Positions 7,889 to 15,045 of a stretch of 16,136 nt of DNA are shown one piece after another (positions within the stretch are counted from its first letter, which is position 1; the number at the start of each line of letters is the position of its first letter). Location: positions 1-16,136 of the forward strand of contig NZ_JBGORW010000017.1 in assembly GCF_041538065.1 (NCBI RefSeq). The letters run 5' to 3'. Source of the stretch: Leptotrichia hongkongensis (GTDB taxonomy: Bacteria; Fusobacteriota; Fusobacteriia; Fusobacteriales; Leptotrichiaceae). Position numbers and translations under genes: made by a program. The notes beneath the pieces were generated by a model. It saw only the letters and a list, made by a program, of their open reading frames with translations. It ran no database searches and was not told the origin of the DNA.

Positions 7889-7950
7889 TTATTAGCGTTT
7901 TGTCAACTTTTTTAGGCTGACTTATAATTAAAAAATTTTATAACATAACA

Positions 7951-7981
7951 AAAAGCCAAATTTTTACATCTGGCTTTTTTT
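7951..7981 (+). terminator. Terminator of the small-gene island
   Basis: AAAAGCCA and TGGCTTTT form a hairpin whose GCCA/TGGC core is at 7955-7958 and 7971-7974. One extra mismatched AT extension reaches into the loop, and a run of seven T follows at 7975-7981. It lies 66 bp downstream of the lipoprotein gene. The A-run on the left could let it also stop leftward transcription from the DeoR gene. Confidence 0.7.
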
Positions 7982-8052
7982 CAAATATATAAAAATTGTA
8001 ATGTATAGAAAACTACCTTAAACTAGATAATAGCTTAAAAATTTTTTATAAA

Positions 8053-8823
8053 CTATAAAATTTCCACTTCGGATTTATCAAATATTTTTTTATAGCTTTC
8101 TAAAAAATCTTTTTTATCTTTTTCACAAATAAATACATCAAAATCAGACAAATTACTAAATTTATAATTTCCTAAAATCCCTAATTTTCTGTATTCAGTT
8201 GCTAAAAATATTTTTTTTGAAATATTCATTATTTCTTTTTTCGTATTTCCATCGTTTGCTTCAAAATTCATCACTTTTCCAGCTTCCAAATCTATTCCTG
8301 CACTTCCAACAAAGGCTTTATCCACATTGTATTTTTTTATGTAGTTAATTGCCTCTATCCCTACGTTTCCACCAATTTCCTTGTTGTATTCGCCACCTAT
8401 CATAATGATGTTTATTTTCGAATTTTTATTAAAATGTGTTGTTATGCTAGGCATATTTGTAATAAGGGTTATTTCTTTTTGAGAATTTGCAAGATATTCT
8501 GCCGCAATATAGTTTATGCTTGTAATATCAAAAAATATCGTTTCCCCATTTTGAATATTTTCTATTATTTTTCTTGCGATAATTTCTTTTGGCTTTGTTC
8601 TATTTATGACTCTTTCTTCAAGTGTGCTGGAATGTGCCAGTTCCTTTAGCAAGATTGCTCCCCCATGGGTTCTTTTAAGTTTTCCTTCCTGCTCCAGCCT
8701 TTTTAGGTTCTTTCTTATAATAACTTCTGAAACATTAAATTTTACTGCCAAATCAGCAACTTTTACTTTTTTCTCATTTTTTAGAATTTCCAGTATTTTT
8801 TCCAGTCTTTCATCCAAAAACAT
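8053..8823 (-). CDS. DeoR-family transcriptional regulator (sugar-phosphate responsive)
   Basis: A 256-residue protein with the standard DeoR layout. The N-terminal winged helix-turn-helix has KVADLAVKFNVSEVIIRKNL (about 21-40) as the helices and RTHGGAILL (51-59) as the wing. The C-terminal sensor domain resembles ribose-5-phosphate isomerase, with ITNMPSI (about 120-126), IIMIGGEYN, KAFVGSAGID, and LATEYRKLG where family members usually have an AxxxKFG phosphate-binding loop. Such proteins repress sugar-use operons and are released by a phosphorylated intermediate. The neighbours suggest it controls the aldolase and the glycyl radical enzyme pair: matching repeat sites lie at both divergent promoters. 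The ribosome binding site GGAG lies 8 bp before the ATG. It is 76 bp downstream of the aldolase gene and also has a promoter of its own in that gap. Confidence 0.88.
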   Translation of the reverse strand: MFLDERLEKILEILKNEKKVKVADLAVKFNVSEVIIRKNLKRLEQEGKLKRTHGGAILLKELAHSSTLEERVINRTKPKEIIARKIIENIQNGETIFFDITSINYIAAEYLANSQKEITLITNMPSITTHFNKNSKINIIMIGGEYNKEIGGNVGIEAINYIKKYNVDKAFVGSAGIDLEAGKVMNFEANDGNTKKEIMNISKKIFLATEYRKLGILGNYKFSNLSDFDVFICEKDKKDFLESYKKIFDKSEVEIL

Positions 8824-8856
8824 ATTAAATCTCCAATGCTTTTTATAGTTATCTAG

Positions 8857-8885
8857 ATTATACCAAAATTCATTTAATATTTCAA
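8857..8885 (-). promoter_or_regulatory. Promoter of the DeoR-family regulator gene
   Basis: On the minus strand, -35 TTGAAA (8880-8885) and a perfect -10 TATAAT (8857-8862) are separated by 17 bp, within the gap between the aldolase and regulator genes. This would give the regulator expression independent of the aldolase promoter. The 10-bp spaced GAAA repeats found at the two divergent promoters are not clearly present here. Confidence 0.65.
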
Positions 8886-8899
8886 AATTTTATAAAAAA

Positions 8900-9616
8900 T
8901 CATAATAAATCAAGCAATGTTTTTTGGCCATAAACTTTTTCCCAGTCTGAATTAAATGTATCTATGCTCCAGTCTGTGTAAGGATGATAAATTAATTTTT
9001 CAAAAACGTCTGGAGCGACTGTTACAGATTTTGATCCAGCTAAAATAGCTTCATGAACTTGTCTTACATTCTTAAACGAAGCTCCTAATATTTTTGGCTC
9101 AAAAATTCTTTTGTACCGTGCCAGTTTTTCCTCATCAGTTTTTTTGGTCATTTCAAGGATTTTATATGCATCTTTTACAATCTCAATTCCATTTTCTCCA
9201 ATGTTATCAGAACGATTGATATATGGAGCCATATATTCTGCTCCTGCTTCAGCTGCCATAATTATCTGCTGAGGCGACAAAATACCTGTTGCAGTAATTT
9301 TATGACCATCTTTTGCCAAATTTTTTATGGCTTTTATGCCTTCAGGCGTTACAGGGATTTTTGTATAAAGATTTTCTCCAAAAGTATCATGCAAAAGTTT
9401 CACTTCTTTTATCATTATTTCAGCAGTACTTCCCACAGCCTGTGCATGCACAATTTTATCTCTTCCAATAATATCAAAAATATCATTTATAATATCTTTA
9501 AAATCTCTTTTTTCCTTGGCAATAATAGTAGGATTTGTAGTTACGCCTGCTATTGGAAAAATATCGCTGATTTTTTTTATACTTTCCAAATTTGCCGTAT
9601 CAATAAAATATTGCAT
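8900..9616 (-). CDS. fsa: Fructose-6-phosphate aldolase (FSA type, transaldolase-like)
   Basis: About 238 residues, a TIM-barrel class I aldolase of the FSA/TalC group (E. coli FsaA is about 220). The Schiff-base lysine is Lys86 in LYTKIPVT. Gln59 (HAQAVG) and Tyr132 (MAPYINR) match the residues that distinguish FSA from true transaldolases, which have Glu and Phe there; Asp6 in FIDTAN is also conserved. It therefore most likely performs retro-aldol cleavage of fructose 6-phosphate-like substrates with dihydroxyacetone- or hydroxyacetone-type donors, rather than transaldolase chemistry. The frame is open to an ATG at 9625. I chose 9616 because GGAAGG abuts the first ATG but is 9 bp from the second, and MQYFIDTAN matches family N-termini. 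It is divergent from the glycyl radical enzyme pair, as in the E. coli ybiYW-fsaA setting, which suggests it splits 1-deoxy-fructose 6-phosphate. Confidence 0.9.
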   Translation of the reverse strand: MQYFIDTANLESIKKISDIFPIAGVTTNPTIIAKEKRDFKDIINDIFDIIGRDKIVHAQAVGSTAEIMIKEVKLLHDTFGENLYTKIPVTPEGIKAIKNLAKDGHKITATGILSPQQIIMAAEAGAEYMAPYINRSDNIGENGIEIVKDAYKILEMTKKTDEEKLARYKRIFEPKILGASFKNVRQVHEAILAGSKSVTVAPDVFEKLIYHPYTDWSIDTFNSDWEKVYGQKTLLDLL

Positions 9617-9660
9617 TTCTGTCATCCTTCCTTTTGTTTTTTATACCAAATAGTTTAATA

Positions 9661-9684
9661 TTTTAATTAGTTTCGTTTTATTTC
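9661..9684 (-). promoter_or_regulatory. Putative DeoR-type operator at the aldolase promoter
   Basis: On the minus strand, starting 6 bp after the -10 box, GAAATAAAAC (9684-9675) is followed directly by GAAACTAATT (9674-9665) and then AAAA (9664-9661). GAAA therefore recurs at exactly one helical turn. Sixteen of the first 20 bases match the site at 10050-10069 on the other strand. Its position over the likely transcription start fits repression. Binding by the neighbouring DeoR-family protein is inferred. Confidence 0.6.
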
Positions 9685-9690
9685 GATATA

Positions 9691-9719
9691 ATTTTAATAC
9701 ATAATTTAAGAAATGTCAA
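9691..9719 (-). promoter_or_regulatory. Leftward promoter of the aldolase gene
   Basis: On the minus strand, a perfect -35 TTGACA (9714-9719) and -10 TAAAAT (9691-9696) are separated by 17 bp, about 75 bp upstream of the chosen aldolase start. The two hexamers and the spacing are the same as in the divergent promoter at 10020-10048. Confidence 0.8.
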
Positions 9720-10019
9720 TCTATTTTTTTAATTTTTTTGAAAATTTTGATTGAATAATTAAACTTTTGATACTATAATCTTTTTGAAAAATCTAATCAA
9801 ACTTGAGAAAACATCAATAGAAGCTATTTTTATTTAAACTAGGTTTTTATATTTTATTTACATACATAATTAATACTATAACAAAATCATATATAATACA
9901 ATTTTTATTCTATTCCAATATTTTAAATTAAAAATGACTTCAAAACTAACAAATCTATTTCTCATTTATAAATTAACTTCAAAATTTGATATAATTCTTT
10001 ACAAAATTAAATAAAACTA
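9720..10019. other. Non-coding divergent intergenic region with an unexplained rightward promoter
   Basis: About 300 bp between the aldolase promoter and the activase promoter. I find no convincing gene. It is almost pure A and T and holds a rightward TTGAAT-17 bp-TATAAT promoter (9751-9779) well upstream of the activase promoter. A 26-codon frame from the ATG near 9933 has no ribosome binding site. The only other promoter-like signal is an extended -10 (TGATATAAT, 9987-9995) without a -35. Confidence 0.6.
9751..9779 (+). promoter_or_regulatory. Second rightward promoter-like sequence in the divergent intergenic region
   Basis: TTGAAT (9751-9756), 17 bp, TATAAT (9774-9779). It lies about 330 bp upstream of the activase gene and 241 bp before the stronger TTGACA promoter. 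There is no gene directly downstream, so it would make either a long leader or a small RNA. Chance matches are common in AT-rich DNA. Confidence 0.4.
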
Positions 10020-10048
10020 TTGACAAATTTTCAAAAATAGGATAAAAT
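10020..10048 (+). promoter_or_regulatory. Promoter of the glycyl radical enzyme activase operon
   Basis: A perfect -35 TTGACA (10020-10025) and -10 TAAAAT (10043-10048) are separated by 17 bp. The -10 lies 63 bp before the activase ATG. The boxes and spacing are identical to those of the divergent aldolase promoter, and it is followed immediately by 10-bp-spaced GAAA repeats. Confidence 0.82.
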
Positions 10049-10049
10049 C

Positions 10050-10074
10050 GAAATATAAAGAAACAATTTGAAAC
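10050..10074 (+). promoter_or_regulatory. Putative DeoR-type operator: three GAAA repeats at 10-bp spacing
   Basis: Starting 1 bp after the -10 box, GAAATATAAA, GAAACAATTT and GAAAC follow head to tail, so GAAA falls at 10050, 10060 and 10070. The complement is a TTTC series, like the direct-repeat operators of some DeoR-family repressors (AgaR type). The site covers the expected transcription start, which fits repression. It matches the aldolase-side site at 16 of 20 bases. Confidence 0.62.
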
Positions 10075-10111
10075 TATAGATTTTTTTAAAAGAAAAAGAG
10101 GGAGATAATCT

Positions 10112-10930
10112 ATGAGAGCATTGGTTACAGATATTGAAAGAGGAGCTACATTTGATGGACCAGGAATTAGAACAGTCGTCTATTTTAAAGGATGTCCACT
10201 TAGATGTCTGTGGTGTTCCAATCCTGAAACACAAAAATTGGAAAATGAATTTTGGGATTACGATGGCTCTCTTTACAAAGGAAATAAAAATCCATGTTCT
10301 AGCTGTCCTGCCGCAAATTCACTAAAACAAGTTGCAAAAGACATGACACTGGAAGAAGTATTTGAAATCGTTATGAAAGATGAAAACTTTTATAGAAATT
10401 CTGGTGGAGGTGTTACCTTGAGTGGCGGAGAAATACTTGTAAATTCAGCTTTTGCAATAGAACTTTTTGAAAAGTTAAAAGAAGAATATATTAACACGGC
10501 CATAGAAACGACAGGATATGGAAATTACAAGGATCTTGAAAATTTAGCAAAACTAACAGATACTGTATTATTTGACATAAAGCATTTAAATAGCCAAAAA
10601 CATAAGGAATACACTTCTGTCTCAAATGAAATTATTTTAGAAAATCTTACAAAACTTTCAAAATGGCACAAAAAAATCATTATGCGATTTCCGTTTATAA
10701 AAGGAATTAATGATGACGAGAAAAATATTCGTCAAACAGCAGAATTCCTAAAAAATTTGAATCTTCTAGAAGTAAACATTCTACCCTATCATACAATGGG
10801 ATTAGAAAAATATAGAAAACTAGGTCGTGAATATCCTATGAAAACATTGGAAAAACATACACAAGCGGAACTGGATAACGCTGTAGGCATAATGAAAAGT
10901 TACGGATTGAAAGCAAAATTATATGGATAA
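10112..10930 (+). CDS. Glycyl radical enzyme activating enzyme (radical SAM)
   Basis: A 272-residue radical SAM protein that cleaves S-adenosylmethionine to install the glycyl radical on its partner. The cluster motif CxxxCxxC is Cys28, Cys32 and Cys35 within YFKGCPLRCLWCSNPE. The N-terminal GATFDGPGIRTVVYFKGC is the family signature, and the SAM-binding GGE is at 105-107. Many non-PFL activases carry an inserted eight-cysteine two-cluster ferredoxin-like domain after the first motif. Here only Cys62 and Cys65 (CSSC) remain in a short loop, and there are five cysteines in the whole protein. It is thus between the minimal PFL activase (about 246 residues) and the YbiY/PflC types (about 290-310). 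The ribosome binding site is GAGGGAG. It is followed 46 bp later by its probable substrate enzyme, in one operon under the promoter at 10020-10048. Confidence 0.92.
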   Translation: MRALVTDIERGATFDGPGIRTVVYFKGCPLRCLWCSNPETQKLENEFWDYDGSLYKGNKNPCSSCPAANSLKQVAKDMTLEEVFEIVMKDENFYRNSGGGVTLSGGEILVNSAFAIELFEKLKEEYINTAIETTGYGNYKDLENLAKLTDTVLFDIKHLNSQKHKEYTSVSNEIILENLTKLSKWHKKIIMRFPFIKGINDDEKNIRQTAEFLKNLNLLEVNILPYHTMGLEKYRKLGREYPMKTLEKHTQAELDNAVGIMKSYGLKAKLYG

Positions 10931-10976
10931 CAAAAATTAAAGATAAAGATAAAATATAAAAAATGGAGGAAAAACA

Positions 10977-13379
10977 ATGAAAGAATTTGTTTTGAAAAGC
11001 GAAAGAGTAAAAAAATTAAGAGAATCGGCTTTATCAAAATTTCCTGGTGTCAGTGTCGAAAGAGGAAGACTTTTGACAAAAGCATACAAAGAACATGAAG
11101 GAAAATCAAAATATATTGTTCGTGCTTATGCAGTTAAGGAAATTTTGGAAAATATGACAATTTATATAAAAGATGGAGAACTTGTCGTAGGAAATCAGTC
11201 TGTAGACGAGAGAACTGCTCCCCTTTTCCCAGAATATGCAGTAGACTGGATTATTGATGAAATCAAGACAAAAGGTAACTTTGACCATAGAGACGGAGAT
11301 AAATTCAGAATACCCGAAGAAGAAATTCCAGAATTACTTGAAATATGTGAATGGTGGCGTGGAAAAACATTAAAGGACAAAGCTCACGCTCAAATGCCTC
11401 AGGAAATAAAAGAAGCTGGAATCGCAAAAATTATTCACGGAGAAGGAAATATGACTTCTGGTGACGGACATATTGTTCCTGATTTTAAAAAGGTTTTGAC
11501 AAAAGGGCTAAAAGGTGTGATTGAAGAAGCTAAGGCTTCTATGGAAAAAATAGACATTACAATTTATGGCGGATACAATAAAATCGACTTCTTAAAGGCT
11601 GTACAAATTGTGGCACAGGCAACTATTGACTTTGCTCACAGATTTGCAAATTTGGCAAAGGAACTTGCTGAAAAGGAAACAGATTCCCAAAGAAAAGAAG
11701 AATTACTTCAAATTCACAAAAATTGTCTAAACGTACCTGAAAATCCTGCTCAAACATTCTGGGAAGGAGTACAAGCAATCTGGTTTATCCATCTAGTAAT
11801 TCAGATTGAAAGCAATGGACATTCAGCTTCTCTTGGAAGAGTGGATCAATATTTATATCCACTTTACAAAAAAGATGTTCTGGAAGGTGACTTAGACAGA
11901 GAATTTGCAAAAGAAATGCTACAATGTCTATGGGTAAAACTTTACTCTGTAATAAAAGTCCGTTCAACTTCACATTCTGGTTACGGTGCAGGTTATCCAA
12001 CTTATCAAAATGTTACAATAGGAGGATCAACTCCAGCTGGAAAAGATTCTACAAATGAATTAAGCTACTTAATTTTGGAAAGTGTTGGAGAAAATAAGCT
12101 TACACAGCCAAACCTGTCAGCAAGATTCCACATAAACTCTCCAGAAAAATTTATTAGAAAATGTGCCGAAGTAGCTGCAACAGGTTATGGAATGCCTGCA
12201 ATGCATACAGATGAAATAATAGTTCCTGCATTGTTAAATAAAGGCGTAAAAATTGAAGATGCCTACAATTATTCAATGGTAGGATGTGTAGAAGTGGCTG
12301 TTCCTGGAAAATGGGGATATAGATGTACTGGTATGACTTTCTTAAACTTTGTAAAAGCAACTGAACTTGTGTTGACTGACGGCTATGATGCTAGAACTGG
12401 ACTTCAATTACTAAAAGCTGGAAAATTTACTGACTATGAAACTTACGATGATTTGTGGGAAGCATGGAAAAAATATATGAAACACTATACAAAATTATCA
12501 GTAGCGCTTGACGCATTGTCTGATACACATTTGGAAGAATTCCCTGATATTTTATTATCAAGCCTTATTGACGACTGTATCGGCAGAGGCCTTTCCGCAA
12601 AAGAAGGTGGAGCTGTTTATGACATCATTTCAGGACTTCAAGTGGGAATTGCAAATGCTGCAAATTCACTATACGCTTTAAAAACTACTGTTTTTGATAA
12701 CAAAATATTAACAAAAGAAGAAGTTTACAATGCCCTTCAGACAAATTATGCTGGAGAAAATGGACAACGAATTAGAAAAATATTGTTAGAAGTACCTAAA
12801 TATGGAAATGATATTGATGAAGTGGATGTATTTGCTACAAATATTTACTGGACATATATTGACGAAATTCAAAAATATCATAATACAAGATATGGAAGAG
12901 GTCCTATTAATTGTGGTTACGGAGTTTCTACATCTGGAATCTCATCAAATGTACCAATGGGAACGGTAAGCGGTGCAACTCCAGATGGAAGATATGCCTA
13001 TACACCAGCAGCTGAAGGCGGTTCTCCAACTCAAGGGACTGACACAAATGGTCCAACAGCAGTACTAAATTCTGTAAACAAATTGCCAACTCTTATGATT
13101 ACAGGTGGACAGTTATTGAATCAAAAATATCCGCCAGAATTAGTAAACACTCCAGAGCAATTTGAAAAATTTGTAAATGTAATAAAATCATTTATAAGTT
13201 CAAAAGGATGGCATATACAATTTAACATTATTTCAGGAAAAACATTAAAACAAGCACAAGTTGAACCTGAAAAACATAGAGATATAATAGTAAGAGTTGC
13301 TGGATACTGCGCTCAATTTGTTACACTTGACAGAACTACACAAAATGATATTATTTCAAGAACAGAACAAAGAATATAA
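10977..13379 (+). CDS. Glycyl radical enzyme, YbiW/PflD type (probable 1,5-anhydrohexitol-6-phosphate lyase)
   Basis: An 800-residue cytoplasmic radical enzyme, the usual length. The thiyl-radical residue is Cys437 with general base Glu439 in MVGCVEVAVPGKWGYRCTG. The glycyl radical is at Gly776 in RVAGYCA, and the protein ends ISRTEQRI. A single active-site cysteine followed by VE excludes pyruvate formate-lyase, which has a CysCys pair. Segments such as GNMTSGD (157-163), IQIESNGHS (275-283), DQYLYPLY (290-297) and YQNVTIGG (343-350) closely resemble my recollection of E. coli YbiW. YbiW and PflD are reported to open the ring of 1,5-anhydroglucitol- and 1,5-anhydromannitol-6-phosphate, giving 1-deoxy-fructose 6-phosphate. 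The nearby FSA aldolase could then cleave this to glyceraldehyde 3-phosphate and hydroxyacetone. The ribosome binding site is GGAGGA. Oxygen sensitivity is expected. Another glycyl radical dehydratase activity (for example on glycerol) remains possible. Confidence 0.88.
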   Translation: MKEFVLKSERVKKLRESALSKFPGVSVERGRLLTKAYKEHEGKSKYIVRAYAVKEILENMTIYIKDGELVVGNQSVDERTAPLFPEYAVDWIIDEIKTKGNFDHRDGDKFRIPEEEIPELLEICEWWRGKTLKDKAHAQMPQEIKEAGIAKIIHGEGNMTSGDGHIVPDFKKVLTKGLKGVIEEAKASMEKIDITIYGGYNKIDFLKAVQIVAQATIDFAHRFANLAKELAEKETDSQRKEELLQIHKNCLNVPENPAQTFWEGVQAIWFIHLVIQIESNGHSASLGRVDQYLYPLYKKDVLEGDLDREFAKEMLQCLWVKLYSVIKVRSTSHSGYGAGYPTYQNVTIGGSTPAGKDSTNELSYLILESVGENKLTQPNLSARFHINSPEKFIRKCAEVAATGYGMPAMHTDEIIVPALLNKGVKIEDAYNYSMVGCVEVAVPGKWGYRCTGMTFLNFVKATELVLTDGYDARTGLQLLKAGKFTDYETYDDLWEAWKKYMKHYTKLSVALDALSDTHLEEFPDILLSSLIDDCIGRGLSAKEGGAVYDIISGLQVGIANAANSLYALKTTVFDNKILTKEEVYNALQTNYAGENGQRIRKILLEVPKYGNDIDEVDVFATNIYWTYIDEIQKYHNTRYGRGPINCGYGVSTSGISSNVPMGTVSGATPDGRYAYTPAAEGGSPTQGTDTNGPTAVLNSVNKLPTLMITGGQLLNQKYPPELVNTPEQFEKFVNVIKSFISSKGWHIQFNIISGKTLKQAQVEPEKHRDIIVRVAGYCAQFVTLDRTTQNDIISRTEQRI

Positions 13380-13420
13380 ACATTTATCTTTTAGATAATT
13401 TTTATATATAAGTTTTCTCT

Positions 13421-13460
13421 ATACAAGAAGCTAGTAATTTCAGGCTTCTTGTATTTTTTT
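13421..13460 (+). terminator. Terminator of the glycyl radical enzyme operon
   Basis: An 11-bp perfect stem, ATACAAGAAGC (13421-13431) with GCTTCTTGTAT (13444-13454), has a 12-nt loop and is followed by a T-run to 13460. It lies 42 bp after the stop codon. There is no T-run on the other strand, so it acts rightward only. Confidence 0.88.
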
Positions 13461-13597
13461 GTATAATCAACATAACAAAACTCTACTTAAAGACTTTATA
13501 AATTGATGTTTTACACTATTTTTTTGGTTATTCACAAGTTGTATTCTAGTGTTTTCAAATATTATTTCATAATATCTTTAGTTATCAAATAAATCTA

Positions 13598-14068
13598 TTA
13601 TTTTACCAAATATCTCATCAAGTACCTTTCAATATTATCCCCATACTCGTTATCTAAAGTTTCTACTATTTTAAATCCCAGTTCTTCATAAATTTTTTTC
13701 GCAGTAAAATTATCTATATCTACAGTAAGCTCTATTTTCTTTATTCCCATTTCTTTCAAAGTTTCCATTACATACTGAAGCAATTTTCTAGCATATCCAT
13801 TTCTCTCAAATTTTGGCACAGTCGAAACCCCATAAACATAAGCTACTTCTCTATCAAAACTGCTCAAAACTTCAATAACTGACATCAATTCTTCATTTTC
13901 ATCATTACTTAGCATTGCAAAAACTTTTCCATATTTAGTAAATGGCTTAATGTTCCAGTTTCCAACTGTTGCTTCTCCAAATACTTCATTCTCATGTTTA
14001 ACAATCTTAAATAACAATTCTGAATCTTTTTTTGCATCCAATACTCTAATCTTATAATTTTTTCCCAT
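13598..14068 (-). CDS. GNAT-family N-acetyltransferase
   Basis: About 156 residues, a single GNAT domain transferring an acetyl group from acetyl-CoA to an amine; the acceptor cannot be told from sequence. The acetyl-CoA pyrophosphate loop is the RNGYARKLL segment (RxxGxA form), preceded by the VYGVSTVPKFE strand. The C-terminal motif B is the DNFTAKKIYEELGFKIVETL segment, typical of the family. There is no signal peptide. The frame is open to an ATG at 14077. I chose 14068 because AAAGGA overlaps the first ATG but lies 8 bp before the second. The gene stands alone: truA ends 215 bp upstream, and the glycyl radical operon converges from the left. A weak extended -10 (TGTTAAAAT) lies near 14110, but I see no -35. 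Confidence 0.85.
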   Translation of the reverse strand: MGKNYKIRVLDAKKDSELLFKIVKHENEVFGEATVGNWNIKPFTKYGKVFAMLSNDENEELMSVIEVLSSFDREVAYVYGVSTVPKFERNGYARKLLQYVMETLKEMGIKKIELTVDIDNFTAKKIYEELGFKIVETLDNEYGDNIERYLMRYLVK

Positions 14069-14292
14069 GAAAATCATCCTTTCTCATAAATTCTTCATAT
14101 GATTCATTTTAACACAAAACTAGATTGATTAATTTATAATATTTTATTACACAACATCTTCCTTATTAAATCAATTATTCTAAGTATATTAGAACCTAAA
14201 TAATATTTATTAAATTAATAAAGCTATATAATATCAAATTTAATTAAAATAACTATAATTTCTTTAGCCAGTTTTAGATTTTTACAAACAAT

Positions 14293-15045
14293 TTAATAAC
14301 TTACCTTATATAAATACAACCCTTCTGAAGCTGCCAAAATTTTTTTACCATCAACATTAGGTTTTTCCAGTCTTTTCCTGATATAATCTTTTTCTTCATT
14401 CCCAAAATAAACTGCAAGTGCTGAACCAATCATAATTCTGACCATTGTTTTCAAAAATCCGTTACCACAAATTTCCACATTCACTTGTTTTTCTCCAAAT
14501 TTCTCATCATAATAGCATTTCACATAAAAAATCTCTCTCACAGGATTTCTGTAAGCCTTATCTTTTTTCATAAAACTGCTAAAATCATACTTTCCTACAA
14601 AATCATTCATTATTTTCTGAAATCTTTCCACATCCACACTTTTTCTCAATCCAGTCACATAATTCGCCTCAAACGGTGTAATATTTTCCTCGTCCCTCAT
14701 GATATACAAATAAGTTCGACTTTTTGCATTAAATCTCGCATTAAATTTTTTATCTGCTTTCTCAATACTTAATACTTTAACTTCTCTTCTCAGAGATTTA
14801 TTAATTTGTCTTTTTATAGCCTCAAGCGGAATTTTACTATCAATCACAAAATTAGAAACCTGTTCCATTGCATGAACTCCTTTATCAGTTCTCCCAGATG
14901 AAATCATATTTATCTTTTGTGAAAATGTCCTAAAAATAATTTTTTCAATTTCCCCTTGTACAGTTTTCATTCCATTTTGTCTCTGAAACCCACAAAATTT
15001 ACTTCCATCATACTGATAAACCATCTTTACATTTGTTTTTTCCAT
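14293..15045 (-). CDS. truA: tRNA pseudouridine(38-40) synthase
   Basis: A 250-residue TruA, the normal length. It converts uridines 38-40 of the tRNA anticodon arm to pseudouridine. The catalytic aspartate is Asp54 in SSGRTDKGVHAMEQ. Other family signatures are the N-terminal YDGSKFCGFQRQ (12-23), KKFNARFNAKSRTYLY (active-site tyrosine in RTYLY) and the C-terminal GNGFLKTMVRIMIG. Cytoplasmic. The ribosome binding site is weakly placed: GAGAG lies close to the ATG and GGAG about 16 bp upstream. It is downstream of, and in the same direction as, the tRNA operon, but separated from it by a terminator and about 380 bp, so it is probably transcribed separately. No clear promoter was found. Confidence 0.95.
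   Translation of the reverse strand: MEKTNVKMVYQYDGSKFCGFQRQNGMKTVQGEIEKIIFRTFSQKINMISSGRTDKGVHAMEQVSNFVIDSKIPLEAIKRQINKSLRREVKVLSIEKADKKFNARFNAKSRTYLYIMRDEENITPFEANYVTGLRKSVDVERFQKIMNDFVGKYDFSSFMKKDKAYRNPVREIFYVKCYYDEKFGEKQVNVEICGNGFLKTMVRIMIGSALAVYFGNEEKDYIRKRLEKPNVDGKKILAASEGLYLYKVSY

Noticed and set aside
7895..7922. GTCA...TGAC near-palindrome after the lipoprotein gene, considered as a terminator or mobile-element end.
   Set aside because: Only four base pairs and no T-run after the second arm. The clear terminator is at 7951-7981.
8900..9616. Transaldolase (TalB-type) as the identity of the aldolase.
   Set aside because: Gln59 and Tyr132 are the FSA-type residues where transaldolases carry Glu and Phe, and the length of about 238 is far below classical transaldolase.
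9933..10013. A 26-codon rightward frame (MTSKLTNLF...) upstream of the activase promoter.
   Set aside because: It has no ribosome binding site, a composition expected by chance in AT-rich DNA, and no supporting context.
10112..10325. Overlapping frames inside the activase start, considered as possible small or antisense genes.
   Set aside because: They are shadows of the strongly supported radical SAM gene and have no ribosome binding sites of their own.
10977..13379. Pyruvate formate-lyase as the identity of the glycyl radical enzyme.
   Set aside because: The active site has a single cysteine in GCVE instead of adjacent cysteines, and the sequence resembles the YbiW/PflD group throughout.
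13510..13556. ACACTA...TAGTGT inverted repeat, considered as a terminator for the acetyltransferase gene.
   Set aside because: Six-base arms with a loop of about 30 nt and no T-run in the right place; not convincing.
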